Positions 49,294-58,552 are shown, counted from the first letter of the stretch. The stretch: DNA of 64,000 bases from Pseudoxanthomonas sp. Root65 (GCF_001427635.1 NZ_LMHA01000001.1:1773133-1837132); one strand, 5' to 3'. The notes: generated by a model not told the origin, from the sequence alone. Numbers and translations: made by a program.

Positions 49294-49722
49294 ATGCACC
49301 GATTCGCCCGCCGCGCTTTCCTCCTGTCCTCTCTGCTGGCCACCACCACGGTAGGGGCGCAGGCTGCCGAACTGACCGTGGTACTGCACGACGTCCGGGC
49401 CCAGGCCGGTCTGATCAAGATCGCTCTGGTCGATTCGCAGGAGGGATGGGAAGGAAAGGCCGCGCCGGTGCAGGCCACGGGCGCGCCGCCGAGCGGCGGG
49501 CAGGCCACGTTCGTATTCGAGGACCTCAAGCCGGGTGCCTATGCCGTGCTGGTGACGCACGATGAGAACGGCAACGGCAAGCTCGACAGCAACATGATCG
49601 GCATGCCCATCGAGGCCTACGGCTTCAGCAACAATCCGCGCGTGATGCGCAAGCCGACCTGGGACGAAGCGCGCATCGAGGTTGGCGCTGACGACGCCGC
49701 CATCGACATCACCCTGCGTTGA
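49294..49722 (+). CDS. DUF2141 exported protein
   Basis: A 142-residue protein with a signal peptide (RRAFLLSSLLATTTVGAQA) and the DUF2141 beta-sandwich: LKPGAYAVLVTHDENGNGKLDSNMIGMPIEAYGFSNNPR. HDENGNGKLD looks like a calcium-binding loop. Function is unknown. It ends 11 bases before a carotenoid oxygenase gene on the same strand; DUF2141 genes often neighbour pigment or terpenoid genes, which fits. Confidence 0.88.
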   Translation: MHRFARRAFLLSSLLATTTVGAQAAELTVVLHDVRAQAGLIKIALVDSQEGWEGKAAPVQATGAPPSGGQATFVFEDLKPGAYAVLVTHDENGNGKLDSNMIGMPIEAYGFSNNPRVMRKPTWDEARIEVGADDAAIDITLR

Positions 49723-49733
49723 GGTGCGCCGCC

Positions 49734-51257
49734 ATGGACCGTCGCCGCTTCCTGCGCACCCTGCTTTCCGGCGCCACCGCGCTGGCCGTCGCCCCCACGC
49801 TGCTGCGCAGTGAGCCCGCCTTCGCCGGCGATCCTGCGCGGTTCGCCGCCGGCCTGCGCGCGCAACCGTGGCTGGAGGGCTGGTCATCCGTCCAGACCGA
49901 GACGCTGGGCCCGTCCACCGTGCAGATCGAGGGCCGGTTGCCGGTAGGCTTTGCCGGCACGCTGTACCGCAACGGTCCTGCCTGGACCGAGCGCGCCGGC
50001 TTCCGCTACGAGCACTGGTTCGACGGCGACGGCATGGTGCATGGCTGGCGCTTCAACGGCGACGGCACCGTGGGCCACCACGCCCGCATGGTCGCCACGC
50101 CGAAATTCACCCGCGAGCAGAAGGCGGGCTGTTTCCTGTATCCGGTCGCCGGCACCTCCATCCCGGACATGCAGCCGATCCGCAACAACGATGACGCCAA
50201 TACGGCCAACACCTCCGTCACCATGATCAACGGGCGCCTGTTCGCACTGTCCGAAGCGGGTTCGGCGTTCGAGCTGGATCCGGACGAACTGACCACGCTC
50301 GGTCCCGTGACCTGGCGCCCTGACCTCGCCGCGATCCCGTTCTCCGCCCATCCGCTGGTGGACCGCGATGGCTCGTCATGGAACTTCGGCTCCATCTCGA
50401 TGATGGGCGGCAACGGCCTGGTGGTGTGGCACATCGGCCGCGACGGCACGCTGGCCTCGGCCGACGTGCTGGAGACGCCGGTGCCCGGCTATCTGCACAG
50501 TTTCGCCATGACCGACCGTCATCTGGTCTTCGCCTTGATCCCGTTCCGCTACCGCGAGGGCCATGGTGCGTTCTTCGAGCGCCTGCGGTTCCAGCAGGAT
50601 CAGCCGCTGCGCATCGCCGTGGTCGACAAGGCGACGCCCGCGCAGGCGCGCTGGTTCGAGGCCGACTTCGCCGCCATTTACCATTTCGGCGACGCGCACG
50701 AGCGCGATGGACGCATTACCGTGCGCGCCGTGCAGCACGTGGATGTGGAGGAGGCGCGTTCGCCGATGAAGGCGGCGATGAATGGCGACGTGCACGGCGA
50801 CGCGCACAGTGGCACGGGGACGTTGCGTGAGCTGGTGCTGGACCTGCGCAGCGGCAAGGCGCGTTGGCAGGAGACCGGCATCGCAGGGGTCGAATTCCCG
50901 ATGTTCGATGCGCGCACCGCGTCGTCGTCGCCCGCGCGCCTGTATGCGCCGATCCATGCCGAGGGCTCGACCGCGCCGTACTTCAGCCGGATCGGTGCGT
51001 TCGACCTCGTGCGCGATCGCCGCCAGGTGCACGACTACGGCCGCGACGTGTTGGTGGAGGAACACTTGTTCGTCCCGCGCCCCGGCGGTACGCGGCCCGA
51101 CGAGGGCTGGCTGGTCGGCACCCTGCTCGATGCGGCGCGCGGCCGCAGCGGCATCGCGGTGCTCGATGCGCAGCGGGTGGACGATGGCCCGCTGGCGCAG
51201 GCCTGGCTGCCTTACACCGTGCCGCTGGGTTTCCACGGGCACTTCGCCGCACGCTGA
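49734..51257 (+). CDS. Tat-exported carotenoid oxygenase family protein
   Basis: A 507-residue member of the carotenoid/lignostilbene cleavage oxygenase family with a twin-arginine-type signal (MDRRRFLRTLLSGATALA). Family blocks: LYRNGPAWTERAGFRYEHWFDGDGMVHGW, and likely iron-ligand His in SAHPLVDRDG, LHSFAMTDRH, IYHFGDAHE and the end GFHGHFA. Such enzymes cut a C=C bond of carotenoids or stilbenes with O2. The start at 49734 is chosen to expose the RR motif. Periplasmic location is inferred from that signal; substrate is unknown. Coupled with the DUF2141 gene. Confidence 0.9.
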   Translation: MDRRRFLRTLLSGATALAVAPTLLRSEPAFAGDPARFAAGLRAQPWLEGWSSVQTETLGPSTVQIEGRLPVGFAGTLYRNGPAWTERAGFRYEHWFDGDGMVHGWRFNGDGTVGHHARMVATPKFTREQKAGCFLYPVAGTSIPDMQPIRNNDDANTANTSVTMINGRLFALSEAGSAFELDPDELTTLGPVTWRPDLAAIPFSAHPLVDRDGSSWNFGSISMMGGNGLVVWHIGRDGTLASADVLETPVPGYLHSFAMTDRHLVFALIPFRYREGHGAFFERLRFQQDQPLRIAVVDKATPAQARWFEADFAAIYHFGDAHERDGRITVRAVQHVDVEEARSPMKAAMNGDVHGDAHSGTGTLRELVLDLRSGKARWQETGIAGVEFPMFDARTASSSPARLYAPIHAEGSTAPYFSRIGAFDLVRDRRQVHDYGRDVLVEEHLFVPRPGGTRPDEGWLVGTLLDAARGRSGIAVLDAQRVDDGPLAQAWLPYTVPLGFHGHFAAR

Positions 51258-51294
51258 GCCACCCTGCCTGCGCCGGATGCGGCATCCTGTGCGG

Positions 51295-53472
51295 ATGGAA
51301 CGGACATCCTTTCGCCATAACGCCCTGCGCTGGCTGTGTCGGGGTCTGATCGCCCTCGTCGCGACGTATGCGCTTTACCTGGTCGCCGGTAACGTGTTTC
51401 TCAACACGGCCCTGGGCGAGAAGGCCTTGAACCGCAAGCCGGATCGTTTCCAGATGCAGTGGGCGTCCGGCCAGACCTGGTGGCCCGGACGCGTCAGCCT
51501 GCGCGACGTGAGGCTGCAGGGCCAGTCGCGACGCATCGCATGGGAGGCGACAGCGGGGCGGGTGGAGGGACGCATCGCGCTGTGGCCGCTGCTGTCGCGG
51601 CGTCTGCACGTGCCCGACGTGCGCGCCGACGACGTCCAGGGTGGCATCCGTCGCGTCACCAAAGAACGCGTGCCGCCGCCGCCGCGCGAGGGCGGCTGGG
51701 AACTGCAGTTCGACAGCATCCGCAGCGACTCGATCCGTCGCGGCTATTTCGATGGCCTGGACCTGCGCGGCGTGGGGCGCGGTGATGTCGGCTTCTACAA
51801 GCAACTGCGCGGCGGGCCGATGGAGCTGATGCCCTCGCGCGTGGCCTTCGCCGAGGCGCGGCTGCTGCGGGACGGCGCGGAGGTGTTGCGCGAGGCCACG
51901 CTGGAGGCGCGCTTCGCGATCGACCGGCATCGGCGCGAGGACGCGGCCGGTATCGACAAGCTGCTTAAGACGCAGATCGACCTGATGCTGGCCGGACGTA
52001 CCGCCGGCCTGGACGTGGCGGTCGGTCCGCAGGGCGCGGTGACGGTGAAGCCGGTGGCCGGCGAAGGTCGTGCCGACATCGCGCTGGGCTTCGATCGGGG
52101 CGCGCTCAAGCCGGGCGGACGCGCGCAATGGACCATGGCGGTGGCGGGCAACGACATCGCCGGCGCGGTGCGCAATGACATCCTCGGCATCGACGTGGCG
52201 GTGGACGAGGACATCGCGATCAAGGCGACGGTGCCACCGCAGGCCGACGGCCGGCTGGCGGTGGAGGCCGACCTGCGCCTGCGCGGCCGGCAGGTGCCGC
52301 TGCGCGATTTCGCTCGGGTGCTGCCGCGCGTGTCCGGCCATCTCGTCGGTACCTGGCACTTCGACTCGCTGCGCTGGCTGTCAGGCCTGTTCCCGCAGGC
52401 GCCCTGGCTGACGCTCGACGGCGCCGGCGCGGTCAGCGCCGATGTGCAGGTGGTCGAGGGCCGGCTGGCGGCGGGCAGTCGCATCACCGTGCCCGAGGTC
52501 GACGCGGTGGCCGAGGTGATGGACAACCGCATCCGCGGCCGCGCGCGCGCCGACATCCGGCTGGACGCCGGCAAGGACGGCGCACTGGTGCCGCGCCTGC
52601 AGGCCACGCTGGATCGCTTCGACGTGGCGCCGCTGAAGACGCCCGATACGCCGTATGTGCAGGGACGGCAGCTGACCCTGACGATCAATGCGGACGGCCC
52701 GTTGGCGCAGCTGCGCGATGCCCTGCAGGCGAGGGTCGTGTTCAAGGACGCGCGCGTGCCCGACCTGCGCGTCTACAACCCGTTCCTGCCGCGCCGGCAG
52801 ATGCGCTTCGAAGGCGGTGCCGGCGTGCTCAGTGGCGACCTGTCGCTGGACGCGGCGGGCGAAGTGGGACACGGCACGGTCCGCATTGCCGGCCGTGGCA
52901 CCCGCATGCACCTGGCCGGCATCCAGCTGCGCGGCGACATCGACCTGGACCTGGAACTCCGCCGCGCCGACCTGAAGCGGCGGCTGTTCGTCGCCGACGG
53001 CAGCACCGTGCGTGTGCGCAATGTCGGCTTCGCCGAACCCGGCGGCGAGTCGCGCCGCGGCTGGTGGGCGCAGGTGACGCTGGACCGGGCGCGCCTGGAC
53101 GTCGACAGGCCGATCAGCGCCGGCGGCGGTGCCGACGTGACCATGAAGGATGTCGGCTTCCTGTTGGCGCTGTTCTCCCGGCAGAAGGAGTACCCGGCGT
53201 GGGTGTACCGGCTGGTCGATGCCGGCCAGGCGCGAGTGCAGGGTCGCGTGCAGTGGCGTGACGACGTGCTGATCCTGGACCGGATGCAAGCCAGCAACGA
53301 CCGCTACGACATGCTGGCGCGGCTGCGCCTGCAGGGCGATCAGCGACAGGGCGATCTTTACGCCCGGTGGCGCGCGCTGAGTGTCGGCATGGAAGTGCGG
53401 GGCCCGCAGCGCACGCTGCATCTGGTGCGTGCCAAGGCCTGGTACGACGGACGCCCGCACTACCTCAAATAG
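51295..53472 (+). CDS. Large AsmA-like envelope protein
   Basis: A 725-residue protein with one N-terminal membrane segment (LIALVATYALYLVAGNVFLN) and a long repetitive beta-rich body (DVRLQG, ADLRLRGRQVPLRDFARVLP, GDLSLDAAGEVGHGTVRIAGRG), the look of AsmA/TamB/YdbH-type proteins that bridge inner and outer membranes for lipid transport. No exact family could be assigned by eye. The start is the ATG at 51295, 37 bases after the carotenoid oxygenase stop; it may share that operon. The C-terminus is complete. Confidence 0.7.
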   Translation: MERTSFRHNALRWLCRGLIALVATYALYLVAGNVFLNTALGEKALNRKPDRFQMQWASGQTWWPGRVSLRDVRLQGQSRRIAWEATAGRVEGRIALWPLLSRRLHVPDVRADDVQGGIRRVTKERVPPPPREGGWELQFDSIRSDSIRRGYFDGLDLRGVGRGDVGFYKQLRGGPMELMPSRVAFAEARLLRDGAEVLREATLEARFAIDRHRREDAAGIDKLLKTQIDLMLAGRTAGLDVAVGPQGAVTVKPVAGEGRADIALGFDRGALKPGGRAQWTMAVAGNDIAGAVRNDILGIDVAVDEDIAIKATVPPQADGRLAVEADLRLRGRQVPLRDFARVLPRVSGHLVGTWHFDSLRWLSGLFPQAPWLTLDGAGAVSADVQVVEGRLAAGSRITVPEVDAVAEVMDNRIRGRARADIRLDAGKDGALVPRLQATLDRFDVAPLKTPDTPYVQGRQLTLTINADGPLAQLRDALQARVVFKDARVPDLRVYNPFLPRRQMRFEGGAGVLSGDLSLDAAGEVGHGTVRIAGRGTRMHLAGIQLRGDIDLDLELRRADLKRRLFVADGSTVRVRNVGFAEPGGESRRGWWAQVTLDRARLDVDRPISAGGGADVTMKDVGFLLALFSRQKEYPAWVYRLVDAGQARVQGRVQWRDDVLILDRMQASNDRYDMLARLRLQGDQRQGDLYARWRALSVGMEVRGPQRTLHLVRAKAWYDGRPHYLK

Positions 53473-53708
53473 CCGCGCGGGCCGGGATGGTCGCGCGCGG
53501 TATCGGCGGTTCGCCTGTTCAGGTAAACGCAGTGAAGAACGTAACCGGCGTTCTGACGAACGGTCGGGAATTGGTCTGATATCGGTAACACCCAGCAGTG
53601 ACGCGGGTTTGGCTGGTGTTCATATTCGTGACATCACAGCAAGGGTCGGTGAACCGCCCGGTTTTGTTTTGCAGTGCAGCGTGCAACACCTGTAATCCAC
53701 CCTTCACG

Positions 53709-53753
53709 ATGGCCCCGCATCCCGACGTGGGGGAGGGAGCAAGCCCGCAATGA
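53709..53753 (+). CDS. Possible 14-residue peptide frame ending in a terminator stem
   Basis: ATG at 53709 to TGA at 53751-53753 encodes MAPHPDVGEGASPQ. Its stop lies in the 5' arm of the terminator at 53741-53775. There is no clear amino-acid bias and no good ribosome binding site, so it may be chance or part of a small RNA. Confidence 0.2.
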   Translation: MAPHPDVGEGASPQ

Positions 53754-53775
53754 CCTGGTCATTGCGGGCTTTTTT
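53741..53775 (+). terminator. Orphan rho-independent terminator
   Basis: AAGCCCGCAATGA, loop CCTGG, TCATTGCGGGCTT followed by TTTT. A 13-base-pair perfect stem. No annotated gene ends immediately before it. Confidence 0.93.
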
Positions 53776-54011
53776 ATGCCTGTGTGGCGGGGAACAAACC
53801 GCCGTTATCCGTGTGCCGCTTGGTGCCATGCCCGTGCCATGCCGGGGGCCATCTGTCCCGTAGGCCAGCCCGACGGTACCGGCCGAGCGTGCCGATCGCT
53901 TCCGGTTCGGCGGCTTGCCGCCTCGGGCGCATGTGCGGGACGTCTCGTCGATCACGCGTCGGCCCGGTGTTCCAGGTCCAGGCGTGCGGGTAAGGGGCTA
54001 GAATTGCCGCC

Positions 54012-55028
54012 ATGGCCGATACCCCCGCACGCGTGATCCCCCTCCAGGTCGTCAGTTCCGCGCCCGCGTCGCTGGAAACCGGCGCCAAGCAGCTCGGCGG
54101 CGACAAGATTGCCCGCTCGCCGGTGCAGTTCGCCGATGCCCCGGTCCTGCGCAAACCGTCGTGGATCCGCGTGCGCATCCCGTCCGACGGTTCGGTGGCC
54201 AGGCTCAAGGCCAAGCTGCGCGAGAACCGCCTGGTCACGGTCTGCGAGGAAGCCAGCTGCCCCAACATCCACGAGTGCTTCGGGCACGGCACCGCCACCT
54301 TCATGATTCTGGGCGAGGTCTGCACGCGCCGCTGTTCGTTCTGCGACGTCGCCCACGGCCGGCCCAAGCCGCCGGATGCTTCCGAGCCGTTGAGCCTGGC
54401 GAATACGGTCGCAGACATGGGCCTGAAGTACGTGGTGGTGACCAGCGTCGACCGTGACGACCTGCGCGACGGAGGTGCCCAGCATTTCGTCGACTGCATC
54501 GCCGCCATCCGCGAGCACTCGCCGTCCACCCGCATCGAGATCCTGACGCCCGATTTCCGCGGCAAGGGCCGCATGGACCGTGCGCTGGAGATCCTGGCGG
54601 CCAATCCGCCGGACGTGTTCAACCACAACATCGAGACCGTTCCGGACCTGTACCCCAACGTCCGCCCCGGCGCCGACTACCAGTGGTCGCTGACCCTGCT
54701 GCAGCGGTTCAAGCAGCAGCATCCGCACCTGCCCACCAAGTCCGGGATCATGCTGGGCCTGGGCGAGACGATGGAACAGGTGCAGGGCACGCTGCGCGAC
54801 CTGCGCGCGCACGATGTCGACATGGTCACCATCGGCCAGTACCTGCAGCCCACCGCGCACCACCATCCGGTGCTGCGCTACTGGACGCCCGACGAATTCA
54901 AGGCGCTGGAGGAATACGGCATGGCGCTCGGCTTCAGCCACGTCGCCTCCGGCCCGCTGGTGCGTTCGTCGTACCACGCCGATCAGCAGGCCGCGCAGGC
55001 GGCCGCCACCAGCCGCCAGGCCGGCTGA
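54012..55028 (+). CDS. lipA: Lipoyl synthase
   Basis: A 338-residue radical-SAM enzyme: auxiliary cluster motif [15 protein letters not shown] cluster motif [42 protein letters not shown] and TIGQYLQPT. It inserts two sulfurs into octanoyl groups on lipoyl domains. Full length, with an N-terminal extension typical of this family. The usual partner lipB is not adjacent; upstream are the orphan terminator and the AsmA-like gene. Confidence 0.97.
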   Translation: MADTPARVIPLQVVSSAPASLETGAKQLGGDKIARSPVQFADAPVLRKPSWIRVRIPSDGSVARLKAKLRENRLVTVCEEASCPNIHECFGHGTATFMILGEVCTRRCSFCDVAHGRPKPPDASEPLSLANTVADMGLKYVVVTSVDRDDLRDGGAQHFVDCIAAIREHSPSTRIEILTPDFRGKGRMDRALEILAANPPDVFNHNIETVPDLYPNVRPGADYQWSLTLLQRFKQQHPHLPTKSGIMLGLGETMEQVQGTLRDLRAHDVDMVTIGQYLQPTAHHHPVLRYWTPDEFKALEEYGMALGFSHVASGPLVRSSYHADQQAAQAAATSRQAG

Positions 55029-55240
55029 GCCGTCCACCGGAGCGCGCGACCCGGGCGACCGTCCGGGCGCAGTGGCGTGCATGGCGCGGGATCGCGGCAG
55101 GGCCGCGGTTCACCTTTTCCTACGCCCCGGCCCTTAGGCTGCCGAAAGGCAGATGACAAGGCACGCAACTTTGTGCACTGTCATCGTGTCGCATCCGCTG
55201 TCCGTTCCAGCCTGACGGCCCCCTGGGCCATGAGTACGCA

Positions 55241-57421
55241 ATGACCTTGAAGAAAGCCCCCCTCCTGCTGCTGGCCCTGGCCCTCTCGACCCCGCTGGCG
55301 CTGCTCGCGCGCGGCGAGGGCGACGCGATCACCGTGGCGCCCACCGCCGACCAGGCCAACACGTCCAAACTGGTCTACGGCCTGCTGTCGGACAGCCGCT
55401 ACGCCTACCGGCCGCGCCCGCTGGACGACACGCTCTCGCAGGACATCTTCAAGCGCTATTTCGAGGCGCTCGACGGCGGCAAGCAGTTCTTCACCGAAGC
55501 CGATGTGGCGCGTTTCGCGCCCTACCGCACCAAGATGGACGATGCCATCCGCAGCGGCGACCTCGCGCCGGCCTACGAGATCTTCACCGTCTACAAGCAG
55601 CGCGTCGGCCAGCGCGTGGCCTATGCCCGCGCGCTGCTGAAGCAGGACTTCGATTTCAACGGCAACGAGCGCTGGGAATACGACCGCGAAGACGCGCCGT
55701 GGGCCGCCGACGGCAAGGCGCTGGATGCGATCTGGAAGAAGTCGGTGATGAACGACTGGCTGCGCCTGAAGCTGGCCGGCAAGAAGCCCGACGACATCCG
55801 CAAGACGCTGGACAAGCGTTACGCCAACCTGCAGCGGAGCATCAACGAGCTGAAGACCGAAGACGTCTTCCAGACGTTCCTCAATTCCTACACCGGCGCG
55901 ATCGATCCGCATACCGACTATTTCACCCCGCGCACCGCCGAAAATTTCAACCAGTCGATGTCGCTGTCGCTGGAAGGCATCGGCGCCGTGCTGCAACGGC
56001 AGGACGATCTGGTGGCGATCCGCGAGATCGTGCCGGGCGGCCCGGCCGACCTGAGCGGCAAGCTGAAGATCGGCGACCGCATCGTCGCGGTCGGGCAGGG
56101 CAAGTCGGGACCGCTGACCGATGTGATCGGCTGGCGCATCGACGATGTCGTCGCGCAGATCCGCGGCAAGAAGGACACGCAGGTCCGCATCGAATACATC
56201 CCGGTCGAAGCCGGCATCGACGGCAAGCATGCGCAGGTCACCATCACCCGGCAGAAGGTCAAGCTGGAAGAGCAGGCCGCCAAGTCCGAGATCATTTCGC
56301 TGCCGGCCGCCGGCGGCGAGCCCGCGCGTCGCATCGGTGTGATCAAGCTGCCGGCGTTCTACCAGGACTTTGAAGGCCGCCGGCGCAACCCGAACGACTT
56401 CAATTCCGCCACCCGCGACATCGCCAAGCTGCTGGCCCAGTTCAAGACCCAGGGCGTGGACGGCGTGGTGATGGACCTGCGCAACAACGGCGGTGGCTCG
56501 CTGGACGAGGCGGTGGAGCTGACCGGCCTGTTCGTTGACAAGGGGCCGGTGGTGCAGGTGCGCGAATCCGGTGGCCGGGTGACGGTCAACAGCGACCGCA
56601 AGCCCGGCGTGTCGTGGGACGGCCCGCTGGCCGTGCTGATCAATCGCGCCTCGGCGTCCGCATCCGAGATCTTCGCCGGCGCCATCCAGGACTACGGTCG
56701 TGGCCTGGTGATCGGCGAGACCAGCTTCGGCAAGGGCACCGTGCAGAACATGGTCGACCTGGACCGCTGGCCGGCCAATGAAGCGCCGCGCTTCGGTTCG
56801 GTGAAGCTGACCATCGCGCAGTTCTTCCGCGTGGCCGGCGGCAGTACCCAGCACAAGGGCGTGGTGCCGGACATCGCGTTCCCGGTGAGCGTCGATGCCA
56901 GCGAGTACGGCGAGAGCACGTACGACAACGCCCTGCCGTGGACGCGTATCGCCGCGGTCCCGCACACGCAGTACGGCAACTTTGCGCCGCTGCTGCCGCG
57001 CCTGGAGGCGCTGCACGCGGCGCGCTCGGCCAAGGACAAGGAATTCCAGTGGTGGTCCGAGGACGTGGCGCAGTTCCGCGCAGAGGCGGCGAAGAAGTAC
57101 GTGTCGCTCAACGAAGCCGAACGTCGCGCCGAGCGCGACCGCCAGGACCAGCAGCGCAAACAGCGCCAGGCCGAACGCAAGGCGCTGGGGCTCGCGCTGG
57201 ATCCGCTGGCCGAGGACCTGGCCGATGACGGCCTGGGTGCGTCCGAGCGCGACATCGTCAAGGACGCGCAGCGCGAGAAGCTGGCCGACAAGCGCCCCGA
57301 TCCGCTGCTGCGCGAGTCCGCGGCCATCCTGTCCGACGCCATCGGCATCCTCGGCCAGGACCGCAAGCTGTCGGCGCAGGTGCTGCCCGATTCGCCGGGT
57401 CCGGGTCGCTGGGCTGAGTGA
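55241..57421 (+). CDS. prc: Carboxy-terminal (tail-specific) processing protease
   Basis: A 726-residue Prc: signal peptide (LLLLALALSTPLALLARG), the Prc N-terminal domain, a PDZ domain (about 250-345, LEGIGAVLQRQDDLVAIREIVPGGPA), and the S41 catalytic core with the Ser in NRASASASEIFAGA (near 470) and the Lys in SFGKGTVQ (near 496). It degrades periplasmic proteins with certain C-terminal tails. The C-terminal region is a charged Arg/Gln/Glu-rich helix set (ERRAERDRQDQQRKQRQAERK). Full length. Confidence 0.96.
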   Translation: MTLKKAPLLLLALALSTPLALLARGEGDAITVAPTADQANTSKLVYGLLSDSRYAYRPRPLDDTLSQDIFKRYFEALDGGKQFFTEADVARFAPYRTKMDDAIRSGDLAPAYEIFTVYKQRVGQRVAYARALLKQDFDFNGNERWEYDREDAPWAADGKALDAIWKKSVMNDWLRLKLAGKKPDDIRKTLDKRYANLQRSINELKTEDVFQTFLNSYTGAIDPHTDYFTPRTAENFNQSMSLSLEGIGAVLQRQDDLVAIREIVPGGPADLSGKLKIGDRIVAVGQGKSGPLTDVIGWRIDDVVAQIRGKKDTQVRIEYIPVEAGIDGKHAQVTITRQKVKLEEQAAKSEIISLPAAGGEPARRIGVIKLPAFYQDFEGRRRNPNDFNSATRDIAKLLAQFKTQGVDGVVMDLRNNGGGSLDEAVELTGLFVDKGPVVQVRESGGRVTVNSDRKPGVSWDGPLAVLINRASASASEIFAGAIQDYGRGLVIGETSFGKGTVQNMVDLDRWPANEAPRFGSVKLTIAQFFRVAGGSTQHKGVVPDIAFPVSVDASEYGESTYDNALPWTRIAAVPHTQYGNFAPLLPRLEALHAARSAKDKEFQWWSEDVAQFRAEAAKKYVSLNEAERRAERDRQDQQRKQRQAERKALGLALDPLAEDLADDGLGASERDIVKDAQREKLADKRPDPLLRESAAILSDAIGILGQDRKLSAQVLPDSPGPGRWAE

Positions 57422-57430
57422 GGCAGTGTT

Positions 57431-57490
57431 GAGTGGTGAGGAGTGAGGAGTGAGCGTACGCAATGCGCTCTTCCTCGTTACTCACTCCTC
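57431..57490. repeat. GAGGAGTGAG tandem and inverted repeat after prc
   Basis: Two overlapping copies of GAGGAGTGAG (57438-57447 and 57445-57454) face an inverted CTCACTCCTC (57481-57490) across a 26-base loop. It can form a hairpin just after the prc stop but lacks a T tract. It may be a short intergenic repeat of the same general kind as that in the groES-groEL spacer. Confidence 0.6.
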
Positions 57491-57560
57491 CGCGCTCACG
57501 CCTCGGATGAAGCGCAAGATCCGGATAGTCGGGCTGGCGCACTCGCCCTAGTCTGGGCGC

Positions 57561-58415
57561 ATGGACACCATGTCGCGCCGATCGCTTCCCACCTCTAACG
57601 TGCCTGTCGCCGATCCGCTCGATCAGGCGCTCCGCCTGCTCGACGAGGGCGAACCCTCGTTGTCTGAACTCGCTTCGCAGACCGGCCTGAGCGCCTCCCA
57701 TCTGCAGCGCCGTTTCCGTGCGCGCTTCGGACTGAGTCCGGCCGAATATCTGGCACGCAAGAAGCTGGGGACGCTGAAGAGCGCGTTGCGCGAAGGACGC
57801 GACGTCACCACGGCGCTGTACGACGCCGGCTACGGTTCGCCGTCGCGGCTGTACGAACAGGGAGCGGCGAAACTGGGCATGACCCCGGCCACCTACCGCG
57901 CCGGCGGCCGCGGCGTGGCGATCCGCTGGACGCTGGTCGACACCGTGCTCGGTCGCGCGCTGGTGGCGGCCACCGAGCGCGGCATCTGCGCGGTCGAACT
58001 GGGCGATGACGATGCCGCGCTGGAGCGGCGGCTGCGCGAGGAGTTTCCGCTGGCGCAGACCGAGCGGGTCGATGCCGGTCGCGACGACTACCTGGCCCCC
58101 CGCTTGCGTGCCGTCGCCGAGCGGCTGGCGGGTCGCGAGGCCGAGGTGCCGGTGGACCTGCTGGGCACCGGTTTCCAGCAACGGGTCTGGGAGGCGCTGA
58201 TGAAGATTCCGGCGGGAGACACCGTCAGCTATGCAGGACTGGCGCAGTCGCTGGGCGCACCGCGCGCGGCCCGGGCGGTGGCCAGCGCCTGCGCGCACAA
58301 CCGCATCGCCGTGGTCGTGCCCTGCCATCGCGTGATCCGGGGAGACGGCTCACCCGGTGGCTATCGGTGGGGCCTGCCGCGCAAGGAGCAGTTGCTGGCG
58401 CGCGAACGCGGCTGA
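57561..58415 (+). CDS. Ada-like fused AraC helix-turn-helix and O6-methylguanine-DNA methyltransferase
   Basis: A 284-residue protein: an AraC-type DNA-binding domain (about 20-112, LSELASQTGLSASHLQRRFRARFGLSPAEYLARKKL), then a methyltransferase domain with the acceptor Cys255 in VPCHRVIRGDGSPGGYRWG. The N-terminal Ada zinc domain that takes methyl groups from phosphotriesters is absent, so it cannot be switched on by that route. It repairs O6-methylguanine and may still regulate genes. The start fits domain order. Confidence 0.92.
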   Translation: MDTMSRRSLPTSNVPVADPLDQALRLLDEGEPSLSELASQTGLSASHLQRRFRARFGLSPAEYLARKKLGTLKSALREGRDVTTALYDAGYGSPSRLYEQGAAKLGMTPATYRAGGRGVAIRWTLVDTVLGRALVAATERGICAVELGDDDAALERRLREEFPLAQTERVDAGRDDYLAPRLRAVAERLAGREAEVPVDLLGTGFQQRVWEALMKIPAGDTVSYAGLAQSLGAPRAARAVASACAHNRIAVVVPCHRVIRGDGSPGGYRWGLPRKEQLLARERG

Positions 58416-58427
58416 TCGACGCGTCCG

Positions 58428-58552
58428 TGTGGGAGCGATGGGTGTGCCGGGTGGCTGCATCGTGTCGGTGGATCCCGCAGGTGGGGGCAACGCCGTGATG
58501 CGCGCGCGCATGATGTCCAGAGCGCTCCATCGCGACTTACGTCGCTCCCACA
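58428..58552. repeat. Inverted REP-type pair (GTGGGAGCGA family)
   Basis: TGTGGGAGCGATG (58428-58440) and, inverted, CCATCGCGACTTACG with TCGCTCCCACA (58527-58552), about 86 bases apart, between the Ada-like gene and an EamA transporter. The GTGGGAGCGACGTAAGTCGCGA motif is a familiar dispersed intergenic repeat in Xanthomonadaceae, usually moved by RAYT transposases. No RAYT gene is in this window. Confidence 0.75.

Larger units (their letters stand above)
53473..54011 (+). other. 539-base gap with an orphan terminator; possible small RNA
   Basis: No long gene fits here. A perfect terminator lies at 53741-53775, 270 bases after the AsmA-like stop and far upstream of lipA, so something ending there is transcribed. 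Between about 53520 and 53740 the base composition is less GC-rich than the neighbours. A tiny frame (53709-53753) runs into the terminator stem. The part from 53776 to 54011 shows no structure I can name and should hold the lipA promoter. Confidence 0.5.

Noticed and set aside
55228..55243. A four-codon ATG-to-TGA frame overlapping the prc start
   Set aside because: No ribosome binding site or coding bias; such overlaps occur by chance.
55181..57463. A 760-codon minus-strand frame opposite prc
   Set aside because: prc is complete and canonical on the plus strand.
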